Source: Gottfriedia endophytica
Lineage (GTDB): Bacteria > Bacillota > Bacilli > Bacillales > Bacillaceae_G
NCBI RefSeq assembly: GCF_017814275.1
Contig: NZ_JAGIYQ010000001.1
Coordinates: 31,415 to 95,414 of the forward strand
DNA: 64,000 nucleotides
Reading direction: 5' to 3'
Positions 9,924-19,395 of this stretch are shown here, piece after piece. Position numbers and translations under genes: made by a program. Each line of letters opens with the position of its first letter. Positions within the stretch are counted from its first letter, which is position 1. Under the pieces are notes generated by a model. The model did not search any database. It had not been told where the DNA came from and was given only the letters and a program-made list of their open reading frames with translations.

Positions 9924-10171
9924 TAAACTTAAACTAATGTGATTCCTCTATTTTAAGAGCATCCGTGAAAATATTTATATAATACCTTACATTCAATGCA
10001 GAGATTAAAATGTGATAAAATAAAATTGGGTGAATTTTCTAAAAATCCAGTTAATCTCTACGCGAGGCATAAATTTAAAAATAGGCTATCCTGAAAATAA
10101 CATCTTAAAAGACAAATGTTTTAAGATGAATTCCTTATTTTCATGGCCAAGGTGCGAATTTTATTAGCATG

Positions 10172-10395
10172 GATGTCTCTTTTCTAAAAGATTGTTGCTT
10201 TTGAGATTTGTTACTTTGAAGACAGAAGTTGATTACAATGGAAGGTGCGAGACTCCTGTGGGATTAGCGGGAAGGCTGAGACCCCGCAGGCTTCCCGAGG
10301 AGGCTCAGCTCTCGCCCCACGGAAAGGGAGCGTCCTGGAGTTGTAATCAACTAACGCATTCTAAAATAGCAACAATGTTTACGAAAACATCCTAA
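10172..10395 (+). repeat. dispersed Bacillus repeat element, copy 2
   Basis: The best-preserved copy. Ends resemble each other in inverse (GGATGTCTCTTTTC upstream, GAAAACATCC downstream). Inside, GTTGATTACAA near 10230 pairs with TTGTAATCAAC near 10341, and GGGAAGGCTGAGACCCCGC and GAGGAGGCTCAGCTC form the core. A 67-codon open frame here is rejected as coding because the same DNA is a repeat. Confidence 0.85.
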
Positions 10396-10421
10396 AAATC
10401 AAATTTGAAAGTAGGAGCTTG

Positions 10422-11078
10422 ATGTTAAGAAACGAACTGATTTCAGAATTAGCAAATAGAATTTTAGATATAAAAATAATTCATCCCATTAGAGTTGGAG
10501 TTAGTGGAATAACTGCATCTGGAAAGACAACTTTGGCAAATGAGCTAGCGAAAGAACTTCAAGACAGAAAGAAACAAGTAGTTAGAACGAGCATTGATCA
10601 GTTTCATAATCCAAGAGTTATTCGATATAGGCAAGGAAAGGAATCAGCAATTGGTTATTATGAAGATGCTCATGACTACAATGCTTTTAAGGAAAAACTT
10701 TTAATTCCTTTAGGTCCAGATGGAAATCGTCAATATCAAACAATTTCTTTAGATTTAGAAAAGGATGAAATTGTCAATTCAGAAGCAAAACTAGCAAATA
10801 AAGATACGATTTTTATCATTGATGGAACCTTTTTATTCAAAGATGAGTTACGTGACCTATTCGATTATAAAATTTTTGTAGACACGGACTTTGAGTTGGC
10901 TAGAAAAAGAGGGTCTCAAAGAGAAGAACAGGCTTTTGGAAGCTATGAAAAAGCTGAAGAAATCTTCCAAAAGAGGTATAACTCTGCTTCAAAACTCTAT
11001 TTAGAACAACATGAACCAAAACTTCATGCAAATGTGGTCATTAATAATAATGATATAGATCATCCATTTTTTTGTTAA
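10422..11078 (+). CDS. uridine kinase family P-loop protein
   Basis: 218 residues. The Walker A loop GITASGKT at 29-36 is followed by RTSIDQFHNP, a typical nucleoside-kinase lid region, and IIDGTFLFKDELRDLFD, the Walker B-like strand. These place it in the uridine kinase/phosphoribulokinase superfamily, which phosphorylates nucleosides or small metabolites; the substrate is not certain. TAGGAG at 10412-10417 favours ATG 10422 over TTG 10419. The end overlaps the leader of the next gene, so they are probably one transcript. Confidence 0.75.
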   Translation: MLRNELISELANRILDIKIIHPIRVGVSGITASGKTTLANELAKELQDRKKQVVRTSIDQFHNPRVIRYRQGKESAIGYYEDAHDYNAFKEKLLIPLGPDGNRQYQTISLDLEKDEIVNSEAKLANKDTIFIIDGTFLFKDELRDLFDYKIFVDTDFELARKRGSQREEQAFGSYEKAEEIFQKRYNSASKLYLEQHEPKLHANVVINNNDIDHPFFC

Positions 11079-11104
11079 CTTACCAAACTATAGGAGGAAT
11101 CCGA

Positions 11105-11548
11105 TTGCAAATAACAACTGAACGTTTAATTCTTACAGCATTCAACCTGGAAAATTATAAAAAAATAACTGAAACGTACACAGGTAAACATATCATCAAT
11201 TACATTGAAAAACTTAAGAACGATTCAGAATTACTCGGATGGGGCGTCTGGTATGTAACTTTAGCTGAGAGCAACCAGATTATAGGGGATTTAGGATTTA
11301 AAGGGAAGCCAGATGAAAAAGGAAGCGTAGAAGTTGGTTACGGTATCGTACCTGAAATGCAAAACAAAGGGATTGCTACAGAGGCAGTTAATATGATTGT
11401 GAATTGGGCATTCTCTTCACCTTCTGTACAAAAGGTAGTTGCAGAGTGTCTTGAAGACAACATCCCTTCCATTAAGGTTTTAGAAAAAATAGGTATGAAG
11501 AAAACGAACGCTGCGGATGGAATGATTTACTGGGAAAAGCAAAGATAA
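11105..11548 (+). CDS. GNAT N-acetyltransferase, RimJ/RimL type
   Basis: 147 residues beginning LQITTERLIL, the standard opening of RimJ/RimL-like acetyltransferases. Later marks are VEVGYGIVPEMQNKGIATEAV (acetyl-CoA pyrophosphate loop, Q-x-K-G-I-A) near residue 78 and ECLEDNIPSIKVLEKIGM near 118. The target could be a protein N-terminus or a small amine. The start is TTG 11105, eight bases after AGGAGG; an upstream in-frame ATG at 11072 lies inside the previous gene and lacks a site. Confidence 0.8.
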   Translation: MQITTERLILTAFNLENYKKITETYTGKHIINYIEKLKNDSELLGWGVWYVTLAESNQIIGDLGFKGKPDEKGSVEVGYGIVPEMQNKGIATEAVNMIVNWAFSSPSVQKVVAECLEDNIPSIKVLEKIGMKKTNAADGMIYWEKQR

Positions 11549-11553
11549 GTAAT

Positions 11554-11594
11554 GCGACCTAAAAAAACACCAAATTGGTGGTTTTTTAGGTCGC
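11554..11594. terminator. bidirectional terminator between GNAT and RNase J genes
   Basis: An 18-bp stem, GCGACCTAAAAAA-ACACC with GGTGG-TTTTTTAGGTCGC (one mismatch), loop AAATT. Confidence 0.85.
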
Positions 11595-11602
11595 TAAAAA
11601 TA

Positions 11603-13276
11603 TTATAATTCAATAATGATAGGAAGAATCATTGGTTTTCGCTTTGTTTTCGAATATAAATACTGTCCAACAGATTTTTTAATATTTTGCTTCATGACAC
11701 TCCATTGATGTCTGTTTACTTCTTGTAATTCCTTAATTGCTGTGACGACGAGGCGATTTACTTCTTTGATTAGATTGTCTGAATCACGAGTATACACAAA
11801 CCCTCTGGAAATCGTATCAGGTCCTGAAATAATTTTTCTTTCTGCCTTACTAAGTGTCACTACAATTACAAGCATACCATCTTCAGCAAGTTGTTTTCGA
11901 TCTCTTAAGACAATGTTTCCTACATCACCAACACCCATTCCATCTACATAAATATTACCAGAAGGAATTTTGCGCGTTTGGCGAGCTTCTGATTCTTTGA
12001 CGTCGACAACATCTCCATTACTAATAATGAACGTATTTTCTTTCTCAATCCCTACAGATTCTGCTAAAGAACGGTGATGGTGTAGCATTCTTAACTCACC
12101 ATGGATCGGTATTAAGTATTTTGGTTTCATTAAAGTGAGCATAAGCTTGAGCTCTTCTTGGTAAGCATGCCCAGAAACATGCATTCCTGTTGAACTTCCT
12201 GAACCGTATATAACTTTTGCTCCTAGCTGATATAAATTATCAATGATTTTTGTTACATTCCGTTCATTCCCAGGAATTGGACTTGCAGCAAAGATGACGG
12301 TATCTTCAGGTAAAATTTCTACATCCCTATAATTTGAACTAGCTAAACGAGCTAGCACAGCCAGTGGCTCTCCTTGACTTCCTGTACAAAGGATTGTTAC
12401 CTTCTCAGGTGCAAAGCTGTTTATTTCTTGCGCATCAATCAGCATTCCCTCTGGAACTGTAAGATAGCCTTGTTCCATTGCAACTGATACGACATTAACC
12501 ATACTTCTCCCTAACAAGGCAAGCTTTCGATCAGTTTTTAGTGAAGCATCTACTATTTGCTGTACACGGTGGACATTAGAAGCGAATGTAGAAATGATGA
12601 TTTTTCGATTTGCTTTCTTAAATGCTTCTTCAATATGTTCTCCTACCATTCGTTCAGATGGTGTAGAACCAGGACGTTCCGCATTTGTACTTTCAGATAA
12701 CAGAACTAATACACCATTTCTACCGATCTCAGCCATACGATGAATATCAGGATATTGATTATTTACAGGTGTTAAATCAAATTTGAAGTCCCCTGTATGA
12801 ACAACCGTCCCTTCAGGCGTTTGAAAGACAATGCCTAAGCAATCAGGGATACTATGATTCGTTTTAAAAAAGGTTACTCTTATTTCTCCAAAGTGAAGAT
12901 CTGAATCTGAGTTAATCAACTCTAATTGCGAGTCACCTAATAAACCATGTTCCTTCAATTTAATTTCGATTAAACCAAGCGTTAAACGTGTTGCATAGAT
13001 CGGTATATTTAATTGTTTTAAAAGATAAGGAATCCCGCCAATATGATCTTCATGACCGTGAGTAACTAATAAGCCTCGAATTTTCTCCTTATTATCTTGT
13101 AAATAGGTAATATCAGGAATAATCAAATCAATCCCTAATAAACTTTCATCTGGGAACTTAGAACCACAGTCGATTAAGATAATATCGTTAGCAAATTGAA
13201 TGGCATACATGTTTTTTCCAATTTCATTTACGCCTCCTAAGGCGAAAATTGAAAGTATATTTTCTGTTGAGCTCAA
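11603..13276 (-). CDS. ribonuclease J (metallo-beta-lactamase/beta-CASP)
   Basis: 557 residues, the usual length. RNase J combines endonuclease and 5'-3' exonuclease activity in mRNA decay and rRNA maturation. HGHEDH at 73-78 holds the zinc ligands; HTGDFKFD, ATFASNVHR, SPIPGNE, VSGHAYQEE and IPIHGELRM follow in family order, and the protein ends KRKPMILPIIIEL. The full HGHEDH motif (as in J1; J2 of B. subtilis has HGHDEN) argues that it is active. The opening ALGGVNEIGKN and CTGSQGEPLA are mixed J1/J2-like, so it may be a third paralogue. The start is TTG 13276 with an AGGTGG site. Confidence 0.88.
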   Translation of the reverse strand: MSSTENILSIFALGGVNEIGKNMYAIQFANDIILIDCGSKFPDESLLGIDLIIPDITYLQDNKEKIRGLLVTHGHEDHIGGIPYLLKQLNIPIYATRLTLGLIEIKLKEHGLLGDSQLELINSDSDLHFGEIRVTFFKTNHSIPDCLGIVFQTPEGTVVHTGDFKFDLTPVNNQYPDIHRMAEIGRNGVLVLLSESTNAERPGSTPSERMVGEHIEEAFKKANRKIIISTFASNVHRVQQIVDASLKTDRKLALLGRSMVNVVSVAMEQGYLTVPEGMLIDAQEINSFAPEKVTILCTGSQGEPLAVLARLASSNYRDVEILPEDTVIFAASPIPGNERNVTKIIDNLYQLGAKVIYGSGSSTGMHVSGHAYQEELKLMLTLMKPKYLIPIHGELRMLHHHRSLAESVGIEKENTFIISNGDVVDVKESEARQTRKIPSGNIYVDGMGVGDVGNIVLRDRKQLAEDGMLVIVVTLSKAERKIISGPDTISRGFVYTRDSDNLIKEVNRLVVTAIKELQEVNRHQWSVMKQNIKKSVGQYLYSKTKRKPMILPIIIEL

Positions 13277-13605
13277 GTAATTCCACCTACTTTTTAGTAA
13301 TTTCTAGCAATACTTTTCCCATATTTTTCTTAGTATGTACCTTTGAAATTATTACAATACAAGTAAATGAATTTGAACTGAAACGTTTCCACATTCCTTT
13401 TATAAACTACATTGGCACCACTAAAAAAGGTTAGCCAAAAATTGACCAACCTTTGAAATACAATGTCTCTAATTCATAACCATTACAAACTTTAATAACT
13501 TAAAAAAATGTATATTTCCTACCATAAAAATAGATGATATGAACAAAAAACAACTATTGAAACTTCAATCAAACATAACATATTAAAGAAAATGGAGATT
13601 GAAAC
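13277..13605. other. 329-bp intergenic region
   Basis: Holds the RNase J promoter region (minus strand) and the leader of the small membrane protein. A short imperfect inverted repeat, AAAGGTT with AACCTTT, lies near 13427-13456 with no T-run. Nothing else recognised. Confidence 0.5.
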
Positions 13606-13824
13606 ATGAAAATTTTTACTATTTTTATCTCACTATTCCTTTTTAGTATTCTGATGGACCTTTTTATGTATAAATTAATGGGCGAAAAAATGAATTTTAT
13701 CAATTACACTAGTGAATTTAAGACAATGACGATAACAGAATATATCATTATCTTTGTACTATTTTTACTTTTGATGATAAAACCAATTGGCTACTTATGG
13801 AAAAAACGTAAAACGCAGAATTGA
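13606..13824 (+). CDS. small two-helix membrane protein, unknown
   Basis: 72 residues with hydrophobic helices at about 3-23 and 46-63, a polar loop between, and a basic tail (KKRKTQN). ATG 13606 has a GGAG-like site eight bases upstream. No family is recognised. It lies just downstream of, and converges with, the germination operon, but nothing ties it to germination. Confidence 0.55.
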   Translation: MKIFTIFISLFLFSILMDLFMYKLMGEKMNFINYTSEFKTMTITEYIIIFVLFLLLMIKPIGYLWKKRKTQN

Positions 13825-13849
13825 CACTTAGCAATATGTTCCTTTGTAT

Positions 13850-14965
13850 TTAATTAGGTATTAATGTAGACTGATCTTTACTTAATTTCTTACGGATTAG
13901 TTCAGCTAATAGTAATATGATTGGAATCAAGAACGAAAAAACGATAAAAATCGTTTTCAGTGCTACATCTCCTAAAATAAGGTGCTGTATAAAATTACTA
14001 GCTATAGACATTGAAGACAAAAGGATGATAATTCCAATTGGTACAACAAGATTCTGATGTTTCTTCATTTTAAATAAGTCTGTAGCCCCGATAACTGCAG
14101 CATAGAAAAAAATTGCCGTTTTAAAGAAACCACCTGTTATTAGAGCTAATACAACAATAATATCGACGCGCTGAAGAAATTCAGCGATGCTTACTTTACT
14201 AATTGTAGTTAATAGAGGGAATGTTGATCTACTTGCGATATCTGAACCTAAAACTGAGACTTCTAATGCAGAGATTAAGCATAAAGTTATTCCACTTATT
14301 ACAATCGCTACGATCCCTGTCTTTATACCAATTTCAGGTTTATTTAAATTAGATAAAATCATCGTAAAGCAGATTGCTTCTCCAAATGGAAACATGAGCA
14401 TTTTCGGATAAGCAGTCGTTATAATAGGGTTCCATCCTTTCCCTAGAAGTGGTTGTAAATTATGCAGTTCAATATTTCCTGAAAATAATATGAGAAGGCA
14501 TCCAATTCCAAGCAAAAGAAACATGATAACGACATAAATTTCACCCGTTCTTGCTAATACTTCTAATCCTTTATATAAAACATACATGATAGTTAATATC
14601 ATTAAGGCATTTAAAGCAAATATAGGTGTGACATCGTACATTGCCGTCTGCAAAAATTCTCCACTGTCGCGCAAATCTCTAGCAGCTCCATAAATAAAAA
14701 ATACAATATAAGCAAAACTGATTAAAGAGCCCACATATTTTCCAAAAACCTTTTTAGAGTAGCTAGTTAGTGTAAGTCCTGGGAATAAACACGAAAGATA
14801 ACTATAAAGGAGAATTAGTCCAACTCCACCTACTAAACCAAGAAGAATGGTTAACCAAGAACCCTGTTTAGCAGACAAACCTAATGGAACTACTATTGCG
14901 GTACCTAACTCAAATAAAACAAGTAACGAAAAAAGCTGTTTTCCATTAATATGAATTTTTTCCAA
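13850..14965 (-). CDS. spore germinant receptor B subunit (second B of operon 1)
   Basis: 371 residues with about ten membrane helices, of the GerAB/APC-type family. The start MEKIHINGKQLFSLLVLFELGTAIV is the standard opening (cytoplasmic ISxxQLF-like, then helix 1). B subunits bind the germinant in the spore inner membrane. It starts at TTG 14965 behind AGGAGG and is the last gene of a five-gene operon. It resembles the first B subunit at 15310-16407 along its length (for example RDSGEFLQTAMYD against RDFGELLYISGYD), so the pair arose by duplication and may give two ligand specificities. Confidence 0.85.
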   Translation of the reverse strand: MEKIHINGKQLFSLLVLFELGTAIVVPLGLSAKQGSWLTILLGLVGGVGLILLYSYLSCLFPGLTLTSYSKKVFGKYVGSLISFAYIVFFIYGAARDLRDSGEFLQTAMYDVTPIFALNALMILTIMYVLYKGLEVLARTGEIYVVIMFLLLGIGCLLILFSGNIELHNLQPLLGKGWNPIITTAYPKMLMFPFGEAICFTMILSNLNKPEIGIKTGIVAIVISGITLCLISALEVSVLGSDIASRSTFPLLTTISKVSIAEFLQRVDIIVVLALITGGFFKTAIFFYAAVIGATDLFKMKKHQNLVVPIGIIILLSSMSIASNFIQHLILGDVALKTIFIVFSFLIPIILLLAELIRKKLSKDQSTLIPN

Positions 14966-15023
14966 GTTAAATCCTCCTAAATGCTTTCTACTTTTGGCTT
15001 TGGATTTTAATATTCCTTACTCT

Positions 15024-15269
15024 TTACTCTACTTTTTTACCATTTAACTTTGATAGTCTTTTATTCCTTACATAATTTAAAATCTCATCAGCTATCCAAA
15101 TCGAAAACAATATGACTAATGTTATAACCTCTGCCCCATACTTGACTTTAAATGGGTGAATGAAACTATCAAATGATTGTGACAGAGTTAAGCCGAGTAC
15201 TCCATCAATTAAAAGAATACATAATAAACACAATAAATAAAGAAACAGAAATATAGCCCATATTTTCAA
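15024..15269 (-). CDS. small D-type germinant receptor subunit
   Basis: 81 residues with two membrane helices (about 3-26 and 44-63) and a basic tail. It sits between the two B-subunit genes of operon 1. Small two-helix D proteins are known in gerA-type operons of Bacillus, where they modulate receptor activity; assignment here rests on size, topology and position rather than on a distinct motif. The ribosome site is GGGAGA upstream of ATG 15269. Confidence 0.65.
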   Translation of the reverse strand: MKIWAIFLFLYLLCLLCILLIDGVLGLTLSQSFDSFIHPFKVKYGAEVITLVILFSIWIADEILNYVRNKRLSKLNGKKVE

Positions 15270-15309
15270 ATGCTATCTCCCTTTCATTATTCCTTTCACC
15301 ATACTATGA

Positions 15310-16407
15310 CTACTTGGCATTTAATCGCTTTCGAAACCAAACAACAATTAGTAGTAATAAAGGGATTCCTGTTTGTAAAGGAAGATGAATGTATAGTGGT
15401 ACAACTTTTAATCCTTCATTAAAATGTTCAGTTAAGTTATTTGCAATCTGAAGAGATAAAAGCAAGATAATAATCGAAAAAGGTAATACTAATTTTTCCT
15501 TCTTCTCAACTTTAAATAAATCAGCTGCTGCCATGACGGCTGTGTAAAAAAATATAGAAACCTTAAAAAAACCACCGATGATCAGTGTTATGATTGAAAT
15601 AAAGTCTACATTCTGTATGAAATTTGCAATATTAATCTTACCGACAGTCATTAGTAATGGAAAGGTAGAACGACTAGTGATATCCAATCCAACAGCTGCA
15701 AGGTTAAGAAAAGTTGTAAGGATTAGGATTGCAGCGCTTAATGACATTGCACGATAGCTTACCTTTAGTACATTCTCTTTGTTATTTAAGTAAGGAAAAA
15801 GCATTGTAAATGCAACTATCTCTCCAAACGGAAAAGTAAATGTAACAGGAAAAGCTGCTTTAAATACAGGCTTCCATCCCTTTTCAAGAATTGGTAGTAC
15901 GTTCTTCACATCAACTATTCCTGAAAAAAAAACAAGTAAAATCCCAGTTAAACCAGTCATGATAATTACTATAAATAAATTCTCACCTGTTCGTGCTAAA
16001 ACCTCAAACCCTTTATGAAGAACATATGAAATTGTAACAATCAATAAACAATTAATAACAATTAGAGGTGTGAGATCATAACCAGAAATATATAATAATT
16101 CTCCAAAATCTCTTAGTACACGAGCGGCGAGATAAATAAAATAGATCGTATAGATTAAACCGATGAACCACCCGGCATATTTCCCCATGATTTTTTGTAA
16201 ATAACCAGTTAAAGGTAGATGCGGATATTGTTGAAAAAGATATCCATAGACCCAAAGGAGTGCCATCCCTCCTACCCACCCTAAAAGGATAGCTAACCAT
16301 GCATCTTTACCTGCACTTACCCCTAATCCAACAACAAGGGAACTACCTAGCTCGAACAATACGATTAGGGCAAATAGTTGTTTGCTAGATATTTTCACAT
16401 TTTCCAC
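15310..16407 (-). CDS. spore germinant receptor B subunit (first B of operon 1)
   Basis: 365 residues, about ten membrane helices, opening MENVKISSKQLFALIVLFELGSSLV. GerAB family, the germinant-binding membrane subunit. GTG 16407 follows an AAGGGGG site. It begins 16 bp after the C-subunit gene, so translation is probably linked. See the second B subunit for the duplication. Confidence 0.87.
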   Translation of the reverse strand: MENVKISSKQLFALIVLFELGSSLVVGLGVSAGKDAWLAILLGWVGGMALLWVYGYLFQQYPHLPLTGYLQKIMGKYAGWFIGLIYTIYFIYLAARVLRDFGELLYISGYDLTPLIVINCLLIVTISYVLHKGFEVLARTGENLFIVIIMTGLTGILLVFFSGIVDVKNVLPILEKGWKPVFKAAFPVTFTFPFGEIVAFTMLFPYLNNKENVLKVSYRAMSLSAAILILTTFLNLAAVGLDITSRSTFPLLMTVGKINIANFIQNVDFISIITLIIGGFFKVSIFFYTAVMAAADLFKVEKKEKLVLPFSIIILLLSLQIANNLTEHFNEGLKVVPLYIHLPLQTGIPLLLLIVVWFRKRLNAK

Positions 16408-16423
16408 AGTTGTTCCCCCTTAA

Positions 16424-17644
16424 CTAATCTTGCAATTTTGGTACTTCTTTAATATAAGGCTTCATAATCATTCCCGGTCTTCGGATATAAGCCTCAACCT
16501 TAACTTTAACCTCAGCTTTAGAAAAATCAGCATTCCAATTTTTTTTCATTTTTTCCCAGGCCTTTGGATCTTCTCGATTTATAACTTCTCCAAAACCAAA
16601 AATATCAACTTTCTTTTTCTGAGCAAAATTGATAGCTGACATTACTTCTTTTTTCGTCTCTATAGCAAAGGCTTTTTCTAACTTTTTGATTTCTTCAGAT
16701 TTACTTAAATCGGTAGGACAATTCATTTCTGCGATATTTCCTTCTTCTTTAATATCAACATGAAAAATTGTTTTTTTTCGATGAATCTCAGCTTTTATAC
16801 TTGATTTTGACTCAGTAAGTTCAATTGCTACTCCTCCGTTTTTTTTCTTACAATCCATCCGTACAATCGTGCTGTTCATTTTATTTTTTACCCACATAAA
16901 TCCTTTGGCTTTTCCATTATCTAGCCAACCAACCAATTTTCCACCTCTAAAGGTTGCAATTCCGCTTATTTCTATCATCGCAGGTACATCGGTACTTTCA
17001 AGATTGGATTTTTTTTGACCTTCCTTTGGGTCGCCTTCAATTCGAACTCCACTAATAACCGGACTTGAACCTAGACTTACTATTCCATTAATTACATCAT
17101 CAACTTCGACCTTAATATTTTCTGACCAAACTTTTTCTGTAGCCTCTAATTTCTTTACAGTCACATACCCTGAAATATTATCTAACGGGGTGACCATATT
17201 AATAATAGACTTTGCATCAGTTCCTCTGGCAATTAGAACATTTGAGGTCAACCTAGCTTCATGGGATCTCTCGAATAAATCAAACAACTCAAGAATACCA
17301 TCTTCTTTTGCTAACTCTTCGTTGATCACCATAAGTCTAATGTGAGCAAAAAATAATTGTCTTGATAACTTTTTAGACACCTTTCGAATCGCTTCAAAAA
17401 TGGTCGTTCCTGTTTCACTTACTGTAAATGTAGGTGTTGCCTTTCCTCCACCACTTGCAACACCTGTAGCATTTTCACTTGGATTAATGATTTGAAATGT
17501 GACTAGATATTCATTTTCTTTCGTCCCTTTGTCAACTGCGAATGCAGAAACAATCGCTAAATCAGAAAGCTCCCTACGATTCCAGCAACCTGTCAAAACA
17601 AAGAGTAATACCGTGAAGATAACAATGCATCTTCTAACTTTCAA
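16424..17644 (-). CDS. Ger(x)C germinant receptor lipoprotein
   Basis: 406 residues. A lipoprotein signal ends at LTGC (Cys20), followed by WNRRELSDLAIVSAFAVDK, the hallmark N-terminus of Ger(x)C proteins. The C-terminal domain includes PKAWEKMKKNWNADF, where the family has a Trp-rich segment. The protein is anchored on the outer face of the spore inner membrane and is needed for receptor function. TTG 17644 lies behind GGGAGG, two bases after the A-subunit stop. Confidence 0.88.
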   Translation of the reverse strand: MKVRRCIVIFTVLLFVLTGCWNRRELSDLAIVSAFAVDKGTKENEYLVTFQIINPSENATGVASGGGKATPTFTVSETGTTIFEAIRKVSKKLSRQLFFAHIRLMVINEELAKEDGILELFDLFERSHEARLTSNVLIARGTDAKSIINMVTPLDNISGYVTVKKLEATEKVWSENIKVEVDDVINGIVSLGSSPVISGVRIEGDPKEGQKKSNLESTDVPAMIEISGIATFRGGKLVGWLDNGKAKGFMWVKNKMNSTIVRMDCKKKNGGVAIELTESKSSIKAEIHRKKTIFHVDIKEEGNIAEMNCPTDLSKSEEIKKLEKAFAIETKKEVMSAINFAQKKKVDIFGFGEVINREDPKAWEKMKKNWNADFSKAEVKVKVEAYIRRPGMIMKPYIKEVPKLQD

Positions 17645-17646
17645 AC

Positions 17647-19233
17647 TTATTCCTCCCTTTTAGATTCCCCTCCATTCTGCTTGGGCGAAGGCTGGAGATT
17701 ACCGTTTTCCCGTATTGTATTGTTTTGATTAATTAAGCGAGGTCTTTTGAACATAGACCACAGCGGAAAACGAATCATAGCATCTTTTTGATCCGATGGG
17801 ATTAAAGGAGATAAAGGTGCTAAATATGGAATGCCGAAAGACCGTAAGCTATTTAAATGAGCAATAATAATGATTAATCCTAACGTAATACCATAAAACC
17901 CAAATGTTGCCGCTAAAATCATTAAGACAAAACGAATCAGCCTTGCAGAAATAGCTAGATTATAAGCAGGTGTCGTAAAGCTAGCGATTCCTGTAATCGC
18001 AACAATAATGACCATGATGGAAGAAACAATCCCTGCTTGCACAGCCGCCTGGCCTAATACAAGCGCCCCTACAATAGAAACAGCTTGACCAACCGCTCGC
18101 GGCATTCGTATTCCAGCCTCACGCATCAGTTCAAAAGCAACCTCCATTATTAGTGCCTCGACAAAAGCAGGAAATGGAACCCCTTCACGAGAAGCTGCTA
18201 TACTAATTAAAAGCGTTGTAGGAATCATTTCCTGATGAAACGTAATAGCAGCAATGTAGACTGAAGGTCCTACTAATGAAATAAAAAAACCAATGTAACG
18301 TAATAATCTTAAAAAAATGGCAATATGAAACCGATAGTAATAATCATCAGGGGACTGGAAAAGCTGAACAAATATTGTTGGAACAACTAATACAAACGGC
18401 GAACCATTAACAAGGATTGCAACTCTCCCTTCCATTAAGTTAGCGGCTACACTATCAGGTCTTTCTGTATTGTATATTGTAGGAAAAGGTGATGATGGCT
18501 GATCCTCAATAAATTCTTCAATCTGACCTGAATCTAAAATCATATCGATCTTAATCCGATTTAATCTTTCTTTTACCTCTTGAATGAGACCATCGGTGAC
18601 GATTCCTTTCATGTAAATTATTCCGACAGTTGTTTGAGTTTCTTCCCCAATTCTCATTGTCTCTAGCCAAAGGTTAGGACTTGAAACACGTCTACGAACC
18701 AATGAAATATTTGTAGATATTGATTCCGTAAAGCAATCCTTAGGCCCTCTTACGACAGTTTGAGTAGTTGGTTCCGCAATACTTCTTTGTTCTCCACCTT
18801 TTGTACTTCCAGTGATTGCATAAGCAAAACCATCGATTAAAAGAACAGTATCTCCAGTAAGAATAGACAGAAGGATTTCATCCCACTCTCTAATTACTTT
18901 GACTTCTTGAGAGGCCAGTGCGTTTTTCTTAATTATGTCAAAAACATTATTTTCATCATTTGATTGTCCCTTTTCCATTGTTAACGCTTGTTTAATAAAG
19001 TTATTTACGACATCAATATCAACTAAACTGTCAGAATAAACTGCTATCACTCTTAATTCATTTATTTGAAATTCACGAACCGTCATATCAGGACTATTCC
19101 CAATATCCTGCTTGATTCGTTTCAAATTTTTGTTTATGTCTGCAGAAACGAAAGGACGATCGCCAAACGGCACCGATTTTTCATTTTCCTTTTTATCTTT
19201 ATCAAAACTGTACCTTCCCCATCGCCGAGTCAT
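17647..19233 (-). CDS. spore germinant receptor A subunit, operon 1
   Basis: 528 residues. The hydrophilic N-terminal half (about 1-280) includes DCFTESISTNISLVRRRV, a signature of GerA proteins, and the C-terminal half has four to six membrane helices with REAGIRMPRAVGQAVSIVGALVLGQAAV. A subunits assemble into the oligomeric germinant-gated channel. It is the first gene of the operon A-C-B-D-B. The last residues are rich in Asn, Gln and Lys. The start ATG 19233 has a GGGGTGG site. Confidence 0.9.
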   Translation of the reverse strand: MTRRWGRYSFDKDKKENEKSVPFGDRPFVSADINKNLKRIKQDIGNSPDMTVREFQINELRVIAVYSDSLVDIDVVNNFIKQALTMEKGQSNDENNVFDIIKKNALASQEVKVIREWDEILLSILTGDTVLLIDGFAYAITGSTKGGEQRSIAEPTTQTVVRGPKDCFTESISTNISLVRRRVSSPNLWLETMRIGEETQTTVGIIYMKGIVTDGLIQEVKERLNRIKIDMILDSGQIEEFIEDQPSSPFPTIYNTERPDSVAANLMEGRVAILVNGSPFVLVVPTIFVQLFQSPDDYYYRFHIAIFLRLLRYIGFFISLVGPSVYIAAITFHQEMIPTTLLISIAASREGVPFPAFVEALIMEVAFELMREAGIRMPRAVGQAVSIVGALVLGQAAVQAGIVSSIMVIIVAITGIASFTTPAYNLAISARLIRFVLMILAATFGFYGITLGLIIIIAHLNSLRSFGIPYLAPLSPLIPSDQKDAMIRFPLWSMFKRPRLINQNNTIRENGNLQPSPKQNGGESKREE

Positions 19234-19267
19234 TTTTCCACCCCATTCTGAATTTTATTCATGACAA

Positions 19268-19296
19268 TTATTTGTAATTAAAGTAAGAATTATTCA
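19268..19296 (-). promoter_or_regulatory. candidate sigma-G-type promoter of germination operon 1
   Basis: On the minus strand TGAATA (19291-19296) matches the sigma-G -35, and CAAATAA (19268-19274) loosely matches the -10, 16 bp apart. The inferred start is about 30 bp before the A-subunit start codon. ger operons are sigma-G genes in B. subtilis. The -10 match is only moderate. Confidence 0.45.
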
Positions 19297-19320
19297 CGAT
19301 AGGAAGAATAACCCAATTAC

Positions 19321-19362
19321 ACAAAAAAAATAGAAGCAAGATAAAGTATCCATGCTTCTATT
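19321..19362 (-). terminator. terminator of the sulfatase operon
   Basis: AATAGAAGCA pairs with TGCTTCTATT around a 14-base loop; on the minus strand eight T follow. Confidence 0.8.
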
Positions 19363-19395
19363 AATTCTCCTATTTTATATTTAGGAAAGAGGTTT

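Noticed and set aside
10192..10395. A 67-codon open frame on the plus strand
   Set aside because: It lies wholly inside repeat copy 2, and the other copies do not keep the frame.
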